Of a DNA stretch of 29,033 bases, positions 17,321-25,700 are shown piece after piece. A model generated the notes under the pieces. The model was not told the origin of the DNA, searched no databases, and saw only the letters and a list, made by a program, of their open reading frames with translations. The stretch comes from an uncultured Eubacteriales bacterium (GTDB taxonomy: Bacteria > Bacillota > Clostridia > UBA1381). Each line of letters starts with the position of its first letter. Position 1 is the first letter of the stretch. A program made the translations under genes and the position numbers. The stretch covers positions 1-29,033 of the forward strand of contig CAJKHT010000033.1 in NCBI GenBank assembly GCA_905199755.1. Reading direction: 5' to 3'.

Positions 17321-20300
17321 ATGAAACATGATTTTTTCAAGAGAGTTTTTGCGATTATTATAACAATAACGACAATAATATCTGCGGCGGGATTTAATAC
17401 GGTTCTGGCTGCCGACATTTCACTGAACGTATCATATAATTCCGAAAATTATAGCTTGCACGTTTCGGGAAGTACAGGCAATGCAAATGAAAGCTTTACA
17501 ATAATGATTTTGCCTGAAAATATGGATATATCGGAACTGAGCGATACGAATCTTCCGTCCGATATGCGCATATCCATGACCGGCAGCAACGGTAATTTTT
17601 CGGAATTGATTATGCTTTCGGAAAATCTTGAAGGCGGAGTATACAGTGTTTATATATTTACTAATGAGAATTTGTCTGAGCCTCGGAAATTTATACATAT
17701 AAATGCAGACGAAGCGCTCGGAATAATAAAGCAGATTGACAATTGCGGCAGCGGTCAGGCGGTTTACGGTATATTATCTGCAAATGCCGTAAAAGTTGGG
17801 ATGAATCCCGATGTTATTTTATCAGACGGTAAATTTATCGGTGAAATGGTATATGCACATAAGCCTGACGGAGGGTATTCGAATGCCGCATATCCGTCTG
17901 CCGCTTTATTGGAGGTCTACAATATTGCAATTATATGTTCGGAAATTAAATCCGGGGGTAATATTGATACGCTGCTCAATAACAACAGTGAAATTTTGAA
18001 TATAAGTTACAGCGATTATTCGGCGCTTTCGCCACATGAACAGACAAAACTTCATACGGCGCTGAAAACGCTTGATTATACAAAAGGTACATTCAGCGAT
18101 TTGTTTAAAGAGCAGATTTTCCTTGCTAAGCTTTCATGTGCGGATCGTTGGAGTAAGCTTAAAGAAATTATTCTGCTTGACGGAGAAACGTATGGTATCC
18201 ATACGGGAGCAGGCTCGGATTATGCGGCTCTTGCAAATAAAGACAACGTATTTAAGGCTATGTTATCTGACGGAATACAGAGTATATCAAGCACAGAACA
18301 AGCAATAGCAATTTACAGAACGGCGGTTCTGACTCAGGCGCAGAAAGAAAAAAAAGGAGATATGTCAAATCTTCCTGATAACAGCGATGGCGGTACAATA
18401 GTAGTTAAGGTTTATCCTGACGGAACAGAAAAAAACGTCGGCTTTAATGATATAGATAACAATTGGGCCAAGGATATAATTTTAAAGCTTGCATCAAAAG
18501 ATATTATATCAGGATTTGACGATGAAACATTCAGACCATCGGAAAATGTTACACGTGCGGAATTTATTAAAATGATATGCGCAGTGATGGGGTTTAAAAG
18601 TTCAGAAAAAGATATTTTTAATGACGTAAAGATTAACGATTGGTTTTATCCGTATATAGGCAGCGCATTTGATAACAGAATTATAACTGGCGACGGAGAG
18701 AATTTTTATCCGAACAATAATATAAGCAGACAGGAAGCGGCAGTTATTGTTTACAGGTGTATTTCGGATAAGCTTTCGGAGGAAACGGCAGATTTCGGTG
18801 ATTCTGCGGAAATAGCGGAATATGCATCGGAGGCAGTCGGTCAGCTTGCCGCTAACGGTATTATGCAGGGAACGGAAAATTTATTCAGACCTTCCGCAAA
18901 CCTCACCAGAGCCGAGTCGGCAGCGTTACTTAATAATATATTAAATTTTGAGGAGGAGTATGAAGTAAACAATTATGTAAATAACAGCAAATCGGATAAA
19001 GACAGAGATAAGGCGTATGATAAAATGATTTCAATTCTGACAGCGTTGGGAATGGAAGAAAGCGGTAAGGATTTTGACGAGGAACTTACAACAGGAGAGT
19101 TTATTAATCTTCTTGTGACGCTTGTTAATCGTGAGCTGACAGATAATGCAGATGATATTAAAACGCCGTTTGACGGAATTCCTTTGGGACATCCGTATGC
19201 GTCTGCAATTAATGCCGCTTTGCAGACAGGATTTATATCATCGGAAGAAGTACCGCAGATTGATGAACACATAAAGGCTTCCGATGCGATAAAAATGGTT
19301 GTGGCTGCTTTGGGATATTCCGATTATGTAAGAATAACAGACAGCAATTATCTGCATACCGCATATGAACTCGGAATTTTTAAAGGAACAGAAAATCTTC
19401 GTGTTGATGCTGCTCTTACATATTACAATTCAGTTGCAATCCTTAACAATATGCTGCAGGCGAATCCGTTTGAATTCTATTCGGGCGTAAACGGCAAATA
19501 TGACTTTGCAAAGAGCGACAAGACATATCTTGAAGCACATTATGGTGTTGATTCCGCAATAGGTATTGTAGAGGCAGACTCATATACCTCTCTGAATGAC
19601 AGTTCCGGAAGCGTAGGCAGCGGAAATATTAAAATCGGTTCTGAGGTGTATAGTTTTGCCGGTACCGATTCATTGCTCGGGCATAGAGTAAAATATTATT
19701 ATATCAATAAAAATAACGTACAATCCCCGACAATTCTGTATATGGAGGATAAATCGACAGTTATAAAGGAAACACCGATTGATATGACATATGAAAATAT
19801 GTCATATCAGTACGGAGAAAAGGGAAATAAGGAGGCTTCTCTCGACAGAGGGTTCAGCTTCATATATAACGGCAAGGCTTATAATGATTATACAGATGAG
19901 GACATGATTCCCGACAGCGGATTTGTTACATTAATAGATAACGATAATGACGGCGCATATGAAGTTGTAAACGTTGAAAGCTACTATCATATGTATATAC
20001 AGCAGGTTAATCCCACGTATAGCACAATACACGACAGGAACGGCTCAAAAACTCTTGATATGTCTTCAAACAATACAATATATACAATATTTGACGATGT
20101 TTCGGAATCCGAGATTGATATTTCGGAACTGGAAAGCGAAGATGTTATAGCATATGCTTCATCAAAGGACGGAGAAATCAACATACTGCATCGGCTTGAT
20201 TGCATAAAGGGAATATTGACCGGAACGGAAGATGAGGCAATATACATAGACGGAATCAAATACGACACAAACAGTTATTTCAAAAAATATTATAAATCGT

Positions 20301-21502
20301 CTCTGATAATCGGTACAGAAGCTGAATTTTGTATTGATGTAAACGGAAGAATTGCCGTTATGCGTAATATTGATAATGATAAGTACAGATATGCTTGGCT
20401 TGTTAATATTTATAAGGACGACAGCGGAGAATATGCGTATGCAAAGCTGTTTGATCAGAGCGGTACAATGAGAGTTCTTAAGCTTTCGGAAACAGTTGTT
20501 GTAAATAAGAACAAATATAAAAATGCAGTTGATGACAGTAACTTCTGGGAGACATTCCGCAAGGACGATAAGACCGTAAGACAGCTTGTAAGATACAGAC
20601 TTGACAGTAACAGTTGTCTGAAAGTAATAAATACGAGTGTTGATATTAACAGCAGGGAGTATAAAGATTCGGCGTTCAGAACAGATCTTCCCAAGGATGG
20701 AAACCTTATATGCTATTATGATGCAACAAAATCGGACAAACTGAGATTTGTATACCGACCGAAAAGCTTTGGAAACTTATTTAATATAAGCAGCACAAAA
20801 TTCCTGTTTGTTGTTCCCGAAACCGAGGCATATGTTAATGATGATTCGTATTATGCAATAGGATACAACTCGTTTAATACAGGCGCTTCATATAAAATAT
20901 CCGCATATAATCTTGATCTTGCCGGCTGTGCGGAGACGGCGGTATATCATGTGAATCTTAATGAGGCGGCGGTGAGACAAAGTACATCAGGGGTTGTTGA
21001 ATCAATCAAAACCGCTGTGGATGATGATGGCGAAGTATGTCGTATGATAACTGTTTACAACGGAGAATATACGGACTTATATGTTCCTATGAATATTTCG
21101 ACAGATGACTGTGATACAGGTGACTACATAAGGTATAATATTCATACCAACGGAAAGATTACCAAGATAACAAAGGATTTTGATTATTCCGACTGGGCGG
21201 TTATATACGGAAATACGGCGGACAAATATGACTGTACCTCAGGACAGATTTATTCTTTCCAAAACAACTATATAATGTTGTCGGAAACAATGAAAGAAGA
21301 TGGAACGTTTGATATGAATATAAATTCGCTTAAAAATTACAAATTAGATTCATATGCCGTCTATGATTCAAAATCAAAACGTGTCATTACTGCAAATACG
21401 GAAGATATAAGAGTTTATATCAATGATAAAAACGAAGCGTCAAAGGTATTCATAAGGTTTGAAAACAGCATGAATACAGGGTATGCCGTAATTTATATAT
21501 AA
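17321..21502 (+). CDS. Large surface protein with SLH cell-wall-anchoring domains
   Basis: Predicted cell-surface protein of 1393 residues. Signal peptide cleaved after VLA (about residue 30). A beta-rich N-terminal domain and a helical region precede three consecutive S-layer-homology repeats at about 373-545. They show the typical pattern: F-x-D-I/V near a W or Y, I-x-G...F-x-P...T/S-R-x-E-A/F. Known SLH domains bind pyruvylated secondary cell-wall polymers. Residues about 550-740 look like diverged SLH-type repeats, and about 740-1393 is a long beta-rich region with no recognised enzyme motif. Unusually, the SLH repeats are central rather than terminal. AGGAGTAA precedes the ATG. It could be a wall-anchored scaffold or binding protein displaying the lytic machinery; that role is inference. 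Confidence 0.82.
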   Translation: MKHDFFKRVFAIIITITTIISAAGFNTVLAADISLNVSYNSENYSLHVSGSTGNANESFTIMILPENMDISELSDTNLPSDMRISMTGSNGNFSELIMLSENLEGGVYSVYIFTNENLSEPRKFIHINADEALGIIKQIDNCGSGQAVYGILSANAVKVGMNPDVILSDGKFIGEMVYAHKPDGGYSNAAYPSAALLEVYNIAIICSEIKSGGNIDTLLNNNSEILNISYSDYSALSPHEQTKLHTALKTLDYTKGTFSDLFKEQIFLAKLSCADRWSKLKEIILLDGETYGIHTGAGSDYAALANKDNVFKAMLSDGIQSISSTEQAIAIYRTAVLTQAQKEKKGDMSNLPDNSDGGTIVVKVYPDGTEKNVGFNDIDNNWAKDIILKLASKDIISGFDDETFRPSENVTRAEFIKMICAVMGFKSSEKDIFNDVKINDWFYPYIGSAFDNRIITGDGENFYPNNNISRQEAAVIVYRCISDKLSEETADFGDSAEIAEYASEAVGQLAANGIMQGTENLFRPSANLTRAESAALLNNILNFEEEYEVNNYVNNSKSDKDRDKAYDKMISILTALGMEESGKDFDEELTTGEFINLLVTLVNRELTDNADDIKTPFDGIPLGHPYASAINAALQTGFISSEEVPQIDEHIKASDAIKMVVAALGYSDYVRITDSNYLHTAYELGIFKGTENLRVDAALTYYNSVAILNNMLQANPFEFYSGVNGKYDFAKSDKTYLEAHYGVDSAIGIVEADSYTSLNDSSGSVGSGNIKIGSEVYSFAGTDSLLGHRVKYYYINKNNVQSPTILYMEDKSTVIKETPIDMTYENMSYQYGEKGNKEASLDRGFSFIYNGKAYNDYTDEDMIPDSGFVTLIDNDNDGAYEVVNVESYYHMYIQQVNPTYSTIHDRNGSKTLDMSSNNTIYTIFDDVSESEIDISELESEDVIAYASSKDGEINILHRLDCIKGILTGTEDEAIYIDGIKYDTNSYFKKYYKSSLIIGTEAEFCIDVNGRIAVMRNIDNDKYRYAWLVNIYKDDSGEYAYAKLFDQSGTMRVLKLSETVVVNKNKYKNAVDDSNFWETFRKDDKTVRQLVRYRLDSNSCLKVINTSVDINSREYKDSAFRTDLPKDGNLICYYDATKSDKLRFVYRPKSFGNLFNISSTKFLFVVPETEAYVNDDSYYAIGYNSFNTGASYKISAYNLDLAGCAETAVYHVNLNEAAVRQSTSGVVESIKTAVDDDGEVCRMITVYNGEYTDLYVPMNISTDDCDTGDYIRYNIHTNGKITKITKDFDYSDWAVIYGNTADKYDCTSGQIYSFQNNYIMLSETMKEDGTFDMNINSLKNYKLDSYAVYDSKSKRVITANTEDIRVYINDKNEASKVFIRFENSMNTGYAVIYI

Positions 21503-21512
21503 CATATTACTT

Positions 21513-21550
21513 AAAGAAGTTCCGCGGATTCGGTGGCGGGATTTCTTTTA
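21513..21550 (+). terminator. Rho-independent terminator after the SLH gene
   Basis: Arms 21513-21525 and 21536-21548 pair over 13 bases (two G-U pairs) around a 10-base loop, ending in ATTTCTTTTA. It starts 11 bases after the SLH gene stop. The AAAGAA...TTCTTT outer stem matches that of the hairpin near 15.74 kb. Confidence 0.8.
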
Positions 21551-21583
21551 TCTGGAAAATACAAATAATTGGAGATATTAAGA

Positions 21584-23299
21584 ATGATTTTAAATCTTAT
21601 ACACAGATATCAGGATCACGAAAATCGTTTTGAGTTTCAGCAGGATATAGCACATAGGCTGGGGCTTAAAGTCACGGTACCAATCCCTTCGGGAATACTA
21701 TGCGACGAGTACCTTGCCGAAATAAACCGATTTATTTCGGACTCTGAAACATATGGCGATGAATTGGTTTTGTGGCCTGAATCATACGACGAAAAGCTGG
21801 GCGGATTTGTATGGCTTTTGAGTGAAGCGGATAAGCGCCGTTCGATAGAATGTGCTGTTCAAAAATTCAAAAAGTATATCGGCTATGCGCCGAAGGCAAT
21901 CATGAATTATGTGCTTGACTATCGTGAAATAGAGATGATAAAAGAGATTTGTCCCGAAGTGCAGACAATAGCAGCGGGATGCTTTGAAGAAGGGACAAAA
22001 GTATATCACGGATGCAATAATTCATGGTATCTGTTTTCGGAGGGGATGAGTTGGAATCCGTGGTATCCGTCCAAAACGCATTCTCTGCGCCCGGCAAAAA
22101 ATCCCGATGATTGGTCGGGGGTGGTTGCCGTGCCTCATCTTTCGCGAGATATGGCGCTCGCATTTGAAAGCAGAAACGATTTTTTTGCAAGTCATCCTCC
22201 GAATATTCAGCGAGGTCTTGTTAATGAGGAGATGAATCATAATTACGACTATAATCTTGCAGATCAGTATAGATTGCAGGAGGATTTTAATGATGGTTTT
22301 TCGTATTATCAGATTCATGTCAGTCCGTCGTGGCTCAGTAAATGCGCTTGTGTAACAGACTGTGATGAAATTACTCAGAAAATGTACATGGAACAGCTGG
22401 AGTACATGGCAGAACTTAAAAAACAAGGTGATGTAACCGACATGACATTAAGCGAATTTGGCAAATACTATCGTGATAATATTCCTATTGAAAAGCCGAC
22501 TGTCGGTGTGGCAAAGGAAATACTTTTCGGCTCAGGCAAGCACTACTTCTGGATTTTCAATCCTGCGTATAGAATCCTTGTTGATTGTAATCAGGGGGGT
22601 TCCTTTGGTGACTTAAGACCGTATAACGGTGAATTTTCGGCATTTACGGGGGCTGATTCCCCAATGCGGGAAATGCACTCATATCCGTATCTGATTCAGT
22701 CACAGCTGCGTACAGGCGTAAAGACACATCACCGGGACGGTTCAAGAACCACCTTGCTTGTAAAATATAAGGATGAAGAAGTGGACTGCTGCTTTATTCA
22801 ATCAAAAATTGAAAATGTTAAACGTGTAAATAACGATGTTATTCTGACGCTTACACCGTATGATATTTGTTTTAGCAACGGTGTAAAGGTAAAACTGCAA
22901 ACGGAATACAGATTTATAAACGACGGACGTATTTATATTATGAGGAAAATAATTAACAAACCAAACGATGCCGATATTGAATTATGCGAATATTTCAAAG
23001 GATGCTATGGTTTTACCGAATATAGTGAGGATATGAAAGGTATAACCTTATATGCAGACGGTAAATCAATTAAATTCGGATATTTATCCCGTGAAATAAA
23101 GGTCGAAAACGGAAAATGTGTCGGAGCTATAATACCGCAGGTATCGTCAAGAGTAGAAATGACATCAGACTCGGCTTTGTCGGCCGAAGTAAAAGCAGTC
23201 GAGGGATATTTGTTCAATCCATATTATACAATGGAAATTTCCTATAAAATCAGAGATGAAAAGGAGTGTGTTACATGTCTGAATATAATGAAAGAGTAA
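21584..23299 (+). CDS. Unrecognised cytoplasmic protein, possible deacetylase/glycosidase-like barrel
   Basis: Protein of 571 residues without a signal peptide or membrane segment. I do not recognise the family with confidence. The N-terminal 300 residues look like an alpha/beta barrel: an opening LIHRYQDHE segment, LVLWPESYDE near residue 70, DYREIEMIKEICPE near 115, a His- and Trp-rich stretch (YHGCNNSWYLF, WNPWYPSKTH), VPHLSRDM and MNHNYDYN. This is loosely reminiscent of the glycoside hydrolase/deacetylase superfamily. The rest, about 310-571, is beta-rich and resembles the C-terminal sandwiches of sugar-active enzymes. The ATG at 21584 follows GGAG at 21571-21574; a TTG at 21569 is rejected. 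It is the first gene after the terminator and opens the intracellular block, so it probably processes an imported oligosaccharide (inference). Confidence 0.6.
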   Translation: MILNLIHRYQDHENRFEFQQDIAHRLGLKVTVPIPSGILCDEYLAEINRFISDSETYGDELVLWPESYDEKLGGFVWLLSEADKRRSIECAVQKFKKYIGYAPKAIMNYVLDYREIEMIKEICPEVQTIAAGCFEEGTKVYHGCNNSWYLFSEGMSWNPWYPSKTHSLRPAKNPDDWSGVVAVPHLSRDMALAFESRNDFFASHPPNIQRGLVNEEMNHNYDYNLADQYRLQEDFNDGFSYYQIHVSPSWLSKCACVTDCDEITQKMYMEQLEYMAELKKQGDVTDMTLSEFGKYYRDNIPIEKPTVGVAKEILFGSGKHYFWIFNPAYRILVDCNQGGSFGDLRPYNGEFSAFTGADSPMREMHSYPYLIQSQLRTGVKTHHRDGSRTTLLVKYKDEEVDCCFIQSKIENVKRVNNDVILTLTPYDICFSNGVKVKLQTEYRFINDGRIYIMRKIINKPNDADIELCEYFKGCYGFTEYSEDMKGITLYADGKSIKFGYLSREIKVENGKCVGAIIPQVSSRVEMTSDSALSAEVKAVEGYLFNPYYTMEISYKIRDEKECVTCLNIMKE

Positions 23300-23493
23300 A
23301 TTTCAGATGTCCCGTATGCCTTTCGGCGCTAACGGATATACCACTTGAAAAAAATACAGACGGAACTTTCAGATGTATAAAATGCAGCTATATAGGTACA
23401 CGTGAGAATATAATTGAACGGTACGCACAATTCAGAAGCAAGTATAAAAGACGGTTTGACAGAATAACTCTTGACGAACAGCGTAGAATGTAG
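23275..23493 (+). CDS. Small zinc-ribbon protein
   Basis: Protein of 72 residues with four cysteines placed as CPVC (Cys12, Cys15) and CIKC (Cys34, Cys37), a zinc-ribbon arrangement. A charged, probably helical tail (residues 44-72, rich in Arg and Lys) follows. The ATG at 23275 lies 8 bases after AAGGAG at 23261-23266; both are inside the end of the preceding gene, so the genes overlap by 25 bases and are probably translationally coupled. The ribbon resembles those at the start of RlmA-like methyltransferases, but no enzyme domain is attached. No signal peptide. Possible roles are a regulator, an RNA/DNA-binding protein or a small partner subunit of the protein encoded upstream; none is demonstrated. 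Confidence 0.7.
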   Translation: MSEYNERVNFRCPVCLSALTDIPLEKNTDGTFRCIKCSYIGTRENIIERYAQFRSKYKRRFDRITLDEQRRM

Positions 23494-23505
23494 GGGGGTG
23501 GAGAT

Positions 23506-25650
23506 ATGGGCAAGCGTATAAAAAACGAGATACAAAAAAGGATTGATGAGATTTTGGCGCACATGACACTGCGCGAGAAAATCGGTCAGCTGAATCAGGA
23601 GGCTCTCAGAAGGAACAATATTAACGATTTGATGGAAAAAATCCGACGAGGAGAGGTGGGTTCTATATTGTTAGCAGATTCAACCACTCCGGGAAACGAT
23701 TATCAGCAAAAGCTACCGATTGAGGTTATTAATAAACTTATCGATTGTGCAATTAATGAGAGCAGGTGCAAAATACCGCTGATTTTCGGACGGGATGTTA
23801 TTCACGGTCATGAAACGGTTTTGCCTGTACCGCTGGCACTTGCGGCGACGTTTAATCCCGAAATAATACGTAACGGTTATCGGGCGATTGCAGCGGAAGC
23901 TTCAAATGACGGCATTGATTGGGGATATTCTCCGGTGCTTGATATTGCCCGTGATCCGAGATGGGGAAGATGTATAGAAGGATTGGGAGAAGATCCTTAT
24001 CTTGCTTCAAAACTTGGCTCCGCCATGGTTGAAGGCTTTTCTGAAGTTGGAGTAACAGCCTGCGCAAAGCATTATATCGGCTATGGTGCATCGGAAGGCG
24101 GAAGAGATTACAATAATAGCGAAATATCCGACTACACGCTCAGAAACGTATATCTTCCGCCGTTTAAGGCGGCGATTAAAAGCGGACTTTTGACTGTGAT
24201 GAATTCGTTTAACGGAATGGGCGGTGAAGCTGCATCCTCAAGCAAATATCTGATAAAGGAACTGCTGAAAAAAGAGCTTGGATTTGAAGGATTTGTGGTC
24301 AGCGACTGGGGCGCTGTCGAACAGCTTGTAGAGCAGGGCATTGCGGCAGATAAAAAGGAAGCTGCCGAAAAGGCGGTTAATGCCGGTGTTGATCTGAATA
24401 TGGCGGAGCACAGCTACATAGAGTTTCTTGAAGAGCTTGTGAAAGAAGGAAAGGTCGAAGAAAGCGATATTGACGAGTCGGTTTCAAGAATTTTATATGT
24501 AAAGATGAAAGCAGGACTTTTTGATAAGACGAAAGTAGTTGAACATGATATTGACTATGAAGCGCATACTGCCATTGCTAAAAAATGTGCAGACGAAGCA
24601 ATGGTTCTTTTAAAGAATAAAGACAATATTCTTCCGATTTCTAAGAATAAAAGAGTAATGATTGCAGGGCCGCTTGCTTTTGAGAAAAGAGGTCTTCTCG
24701 GATCGTGGACTTTGGACGGTGATGTGTCGAGAGTTTCTTCTATTGCGGACAAGCTTTGTGAAAAACTGCCGAATGCGAGAGTGCCGGAAAGCAAATATAT
24801 GTGGGATGACTGCCTGTGTGAACTCGCAAGAGTTGACGCGGTTATTCTTGTATTAGGCGAGTCGAATCGTGTGACCGGCGAGGCAAATTCCCTTGCTGAT
24901 ATTTCACTGCCACGGGAACAGCTGGAGTTTGCAAAAAGGATAAAAGCCTCCGGCAAGCCGATAATAGGTATACTTTGTTTCGGAAGACCTATTGCGCTTG
25001 GAGATTCTGAGGAATATTTTGATGCAATATTATATGCATGGCATTCGGGAACAATGACAGCGGAAAGCGCAGCGGCAATAATTTCGGGTGAGGTTAATCC
25101 TTCCGGCAGACTTCCGATGAGTTTTGCAAGAGCTGTCGGACAAATTCCGATTTACTATAACAACAATAAAACAGGAAGAAGGAGCGGAAGTTACTATGGT
25201 GAGAATAACGTATGGGTAAATTCCTATCAAGACATACCGGCGACACCGCTTTATCCGTTTGGCTATGGTCTTAGCTATACCGAGTTTGAGTATTCGGATA
25301 TTATTGTGGACAGCCTGTCTGTGACAACGGCAGAGCTAAGGAACGGCAAAAAGCTTGCTGTCAGTGTAAAAGTAAAAAATGTCGGTACTCGTGAGGGGAT
25401 GGAAACAGTGCAGTGCTATATTAATAATAAAGCACCCGGAATGGCGAGACCGATTCGTGAGCTGAAAGGCTTCTGTAAGTTAAAACTTGCAGCGGGCGAA
25501 GAAAAAAAAGCGGTATTTTATCTCGGCTTTGATGAGCTTGGTTTCTATGGCACCAATGGTCATTTTGACGTAAAACCGAGCGAGTATGAAGTATACGTTG
25601 GTAAAAGTTGTTATGCAAATCATAAAACGATATTTAAAATAAAACAATGA
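23506..25650 (+). CDS. Glycoside hydrolase family 3 (beta-glycosidase), cytoplasmic
   Basis: Enzyme of 714 residues with the full GH3 layout: N-terminal TIM barrel (about 10-340), alpha/beta sandwich (about 365-550) and a C-terminal FnIII-like domain (about 600-712). The nucleophile is Asp267 in FVVSDWGAV. KHYIGYG and DPRWGR are the usual substrate-binding segments. Glu459 in VTGEANSLADI occupies the place of the acid/base of BglX-type enzymes. It lacks a signal peptide, unlike periplasmic BglX, so it should cleave imported oligosaccharides. The start follows a strong GGGGGGTGGAG 12 bases after the zinc-ribbon gene. Substrate may be beta-glucosides, beta-xylosides or other beta-linked residues; sequence alone does not decide. 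Confidence 0.93.
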   Translation: MGKRIKNEIQKRIDEILAHMTLREKIGQLNQEALRRNNINDLMEKIRRGEVGSILLADSTTPGNDYQQKLPIEVINKLIDCAINESRCKIPLIFGRDVIHGHETVLPVPLALAATFNPEIIRNGYRAIAAEASNDGIDWGYSPVLDIARDPRWGRCIEGLGEDPYLASKLGSAMVEGFSEVGVTACAKHYIGYGASEGGRDYNNSEISDYTLRNVYLPPFKAAIKSGLLTVMNSFNGMGGEAASSSKYLIKELLKKELGFEGFVVSDWGAVEQLVEQGIAADKKEAAEKAVNAGVDLNMAEHSYIEFLEELVKEGKVEESDIDESVSRILYVKMKAGLFDKTKVVEHDIDYEAHTAIAKKCADEAMVLLKNKDNILPISKNKRVMIAGPLAFEKRGLLGSWTLDGDVSRVSSIADKLCEKLPNARVPESKYMWDDCLCELARVDAVILVLGESNRVTGEANSLADISLPREQLEFAKRIKASGKPIIGILCFGRPIALGDSEEYFDAILYAWHSGTMTAESAAAIISGEVNPSGRLPMSFARAVGQIPIYYNNNKTGRRSGSYYGENNVWVNSYQDIPATPLYPFGYGLSYTEFEYSDIIVDSLSVTTAELRNGKKLAVSVKVKNVGTREGMETVQCYINNKAPGMARPIRELKGFCKLKLAAGEEKKAVFYLGFDELGFYGTNGHFDVKPSEYEVYVGKSCYANHKTIFKIKQ

Positions 25651-25684
25651 AAAAACAAGAGAGGGATAATGACTACGGTCGGAT

Positions 25685-25691
25685 AAGGAGG
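25685..25691 (+). promoter_or_regulatory. Strong ribosome binding site supporting a GTG start
   Basis: AAGGAGG lies 9 bases before GTG 25701. The in-frame ATG at 25647, which overlaps the GH3 stop as ATGA, has no visible ribosome binding site. The downstream GTG is therefore preferred for the GH36-like gene, although coupled re-initiation at 25647 is possible. Confidence 0.55.
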
Positions 25692-25700
25692 AATGTTGGG

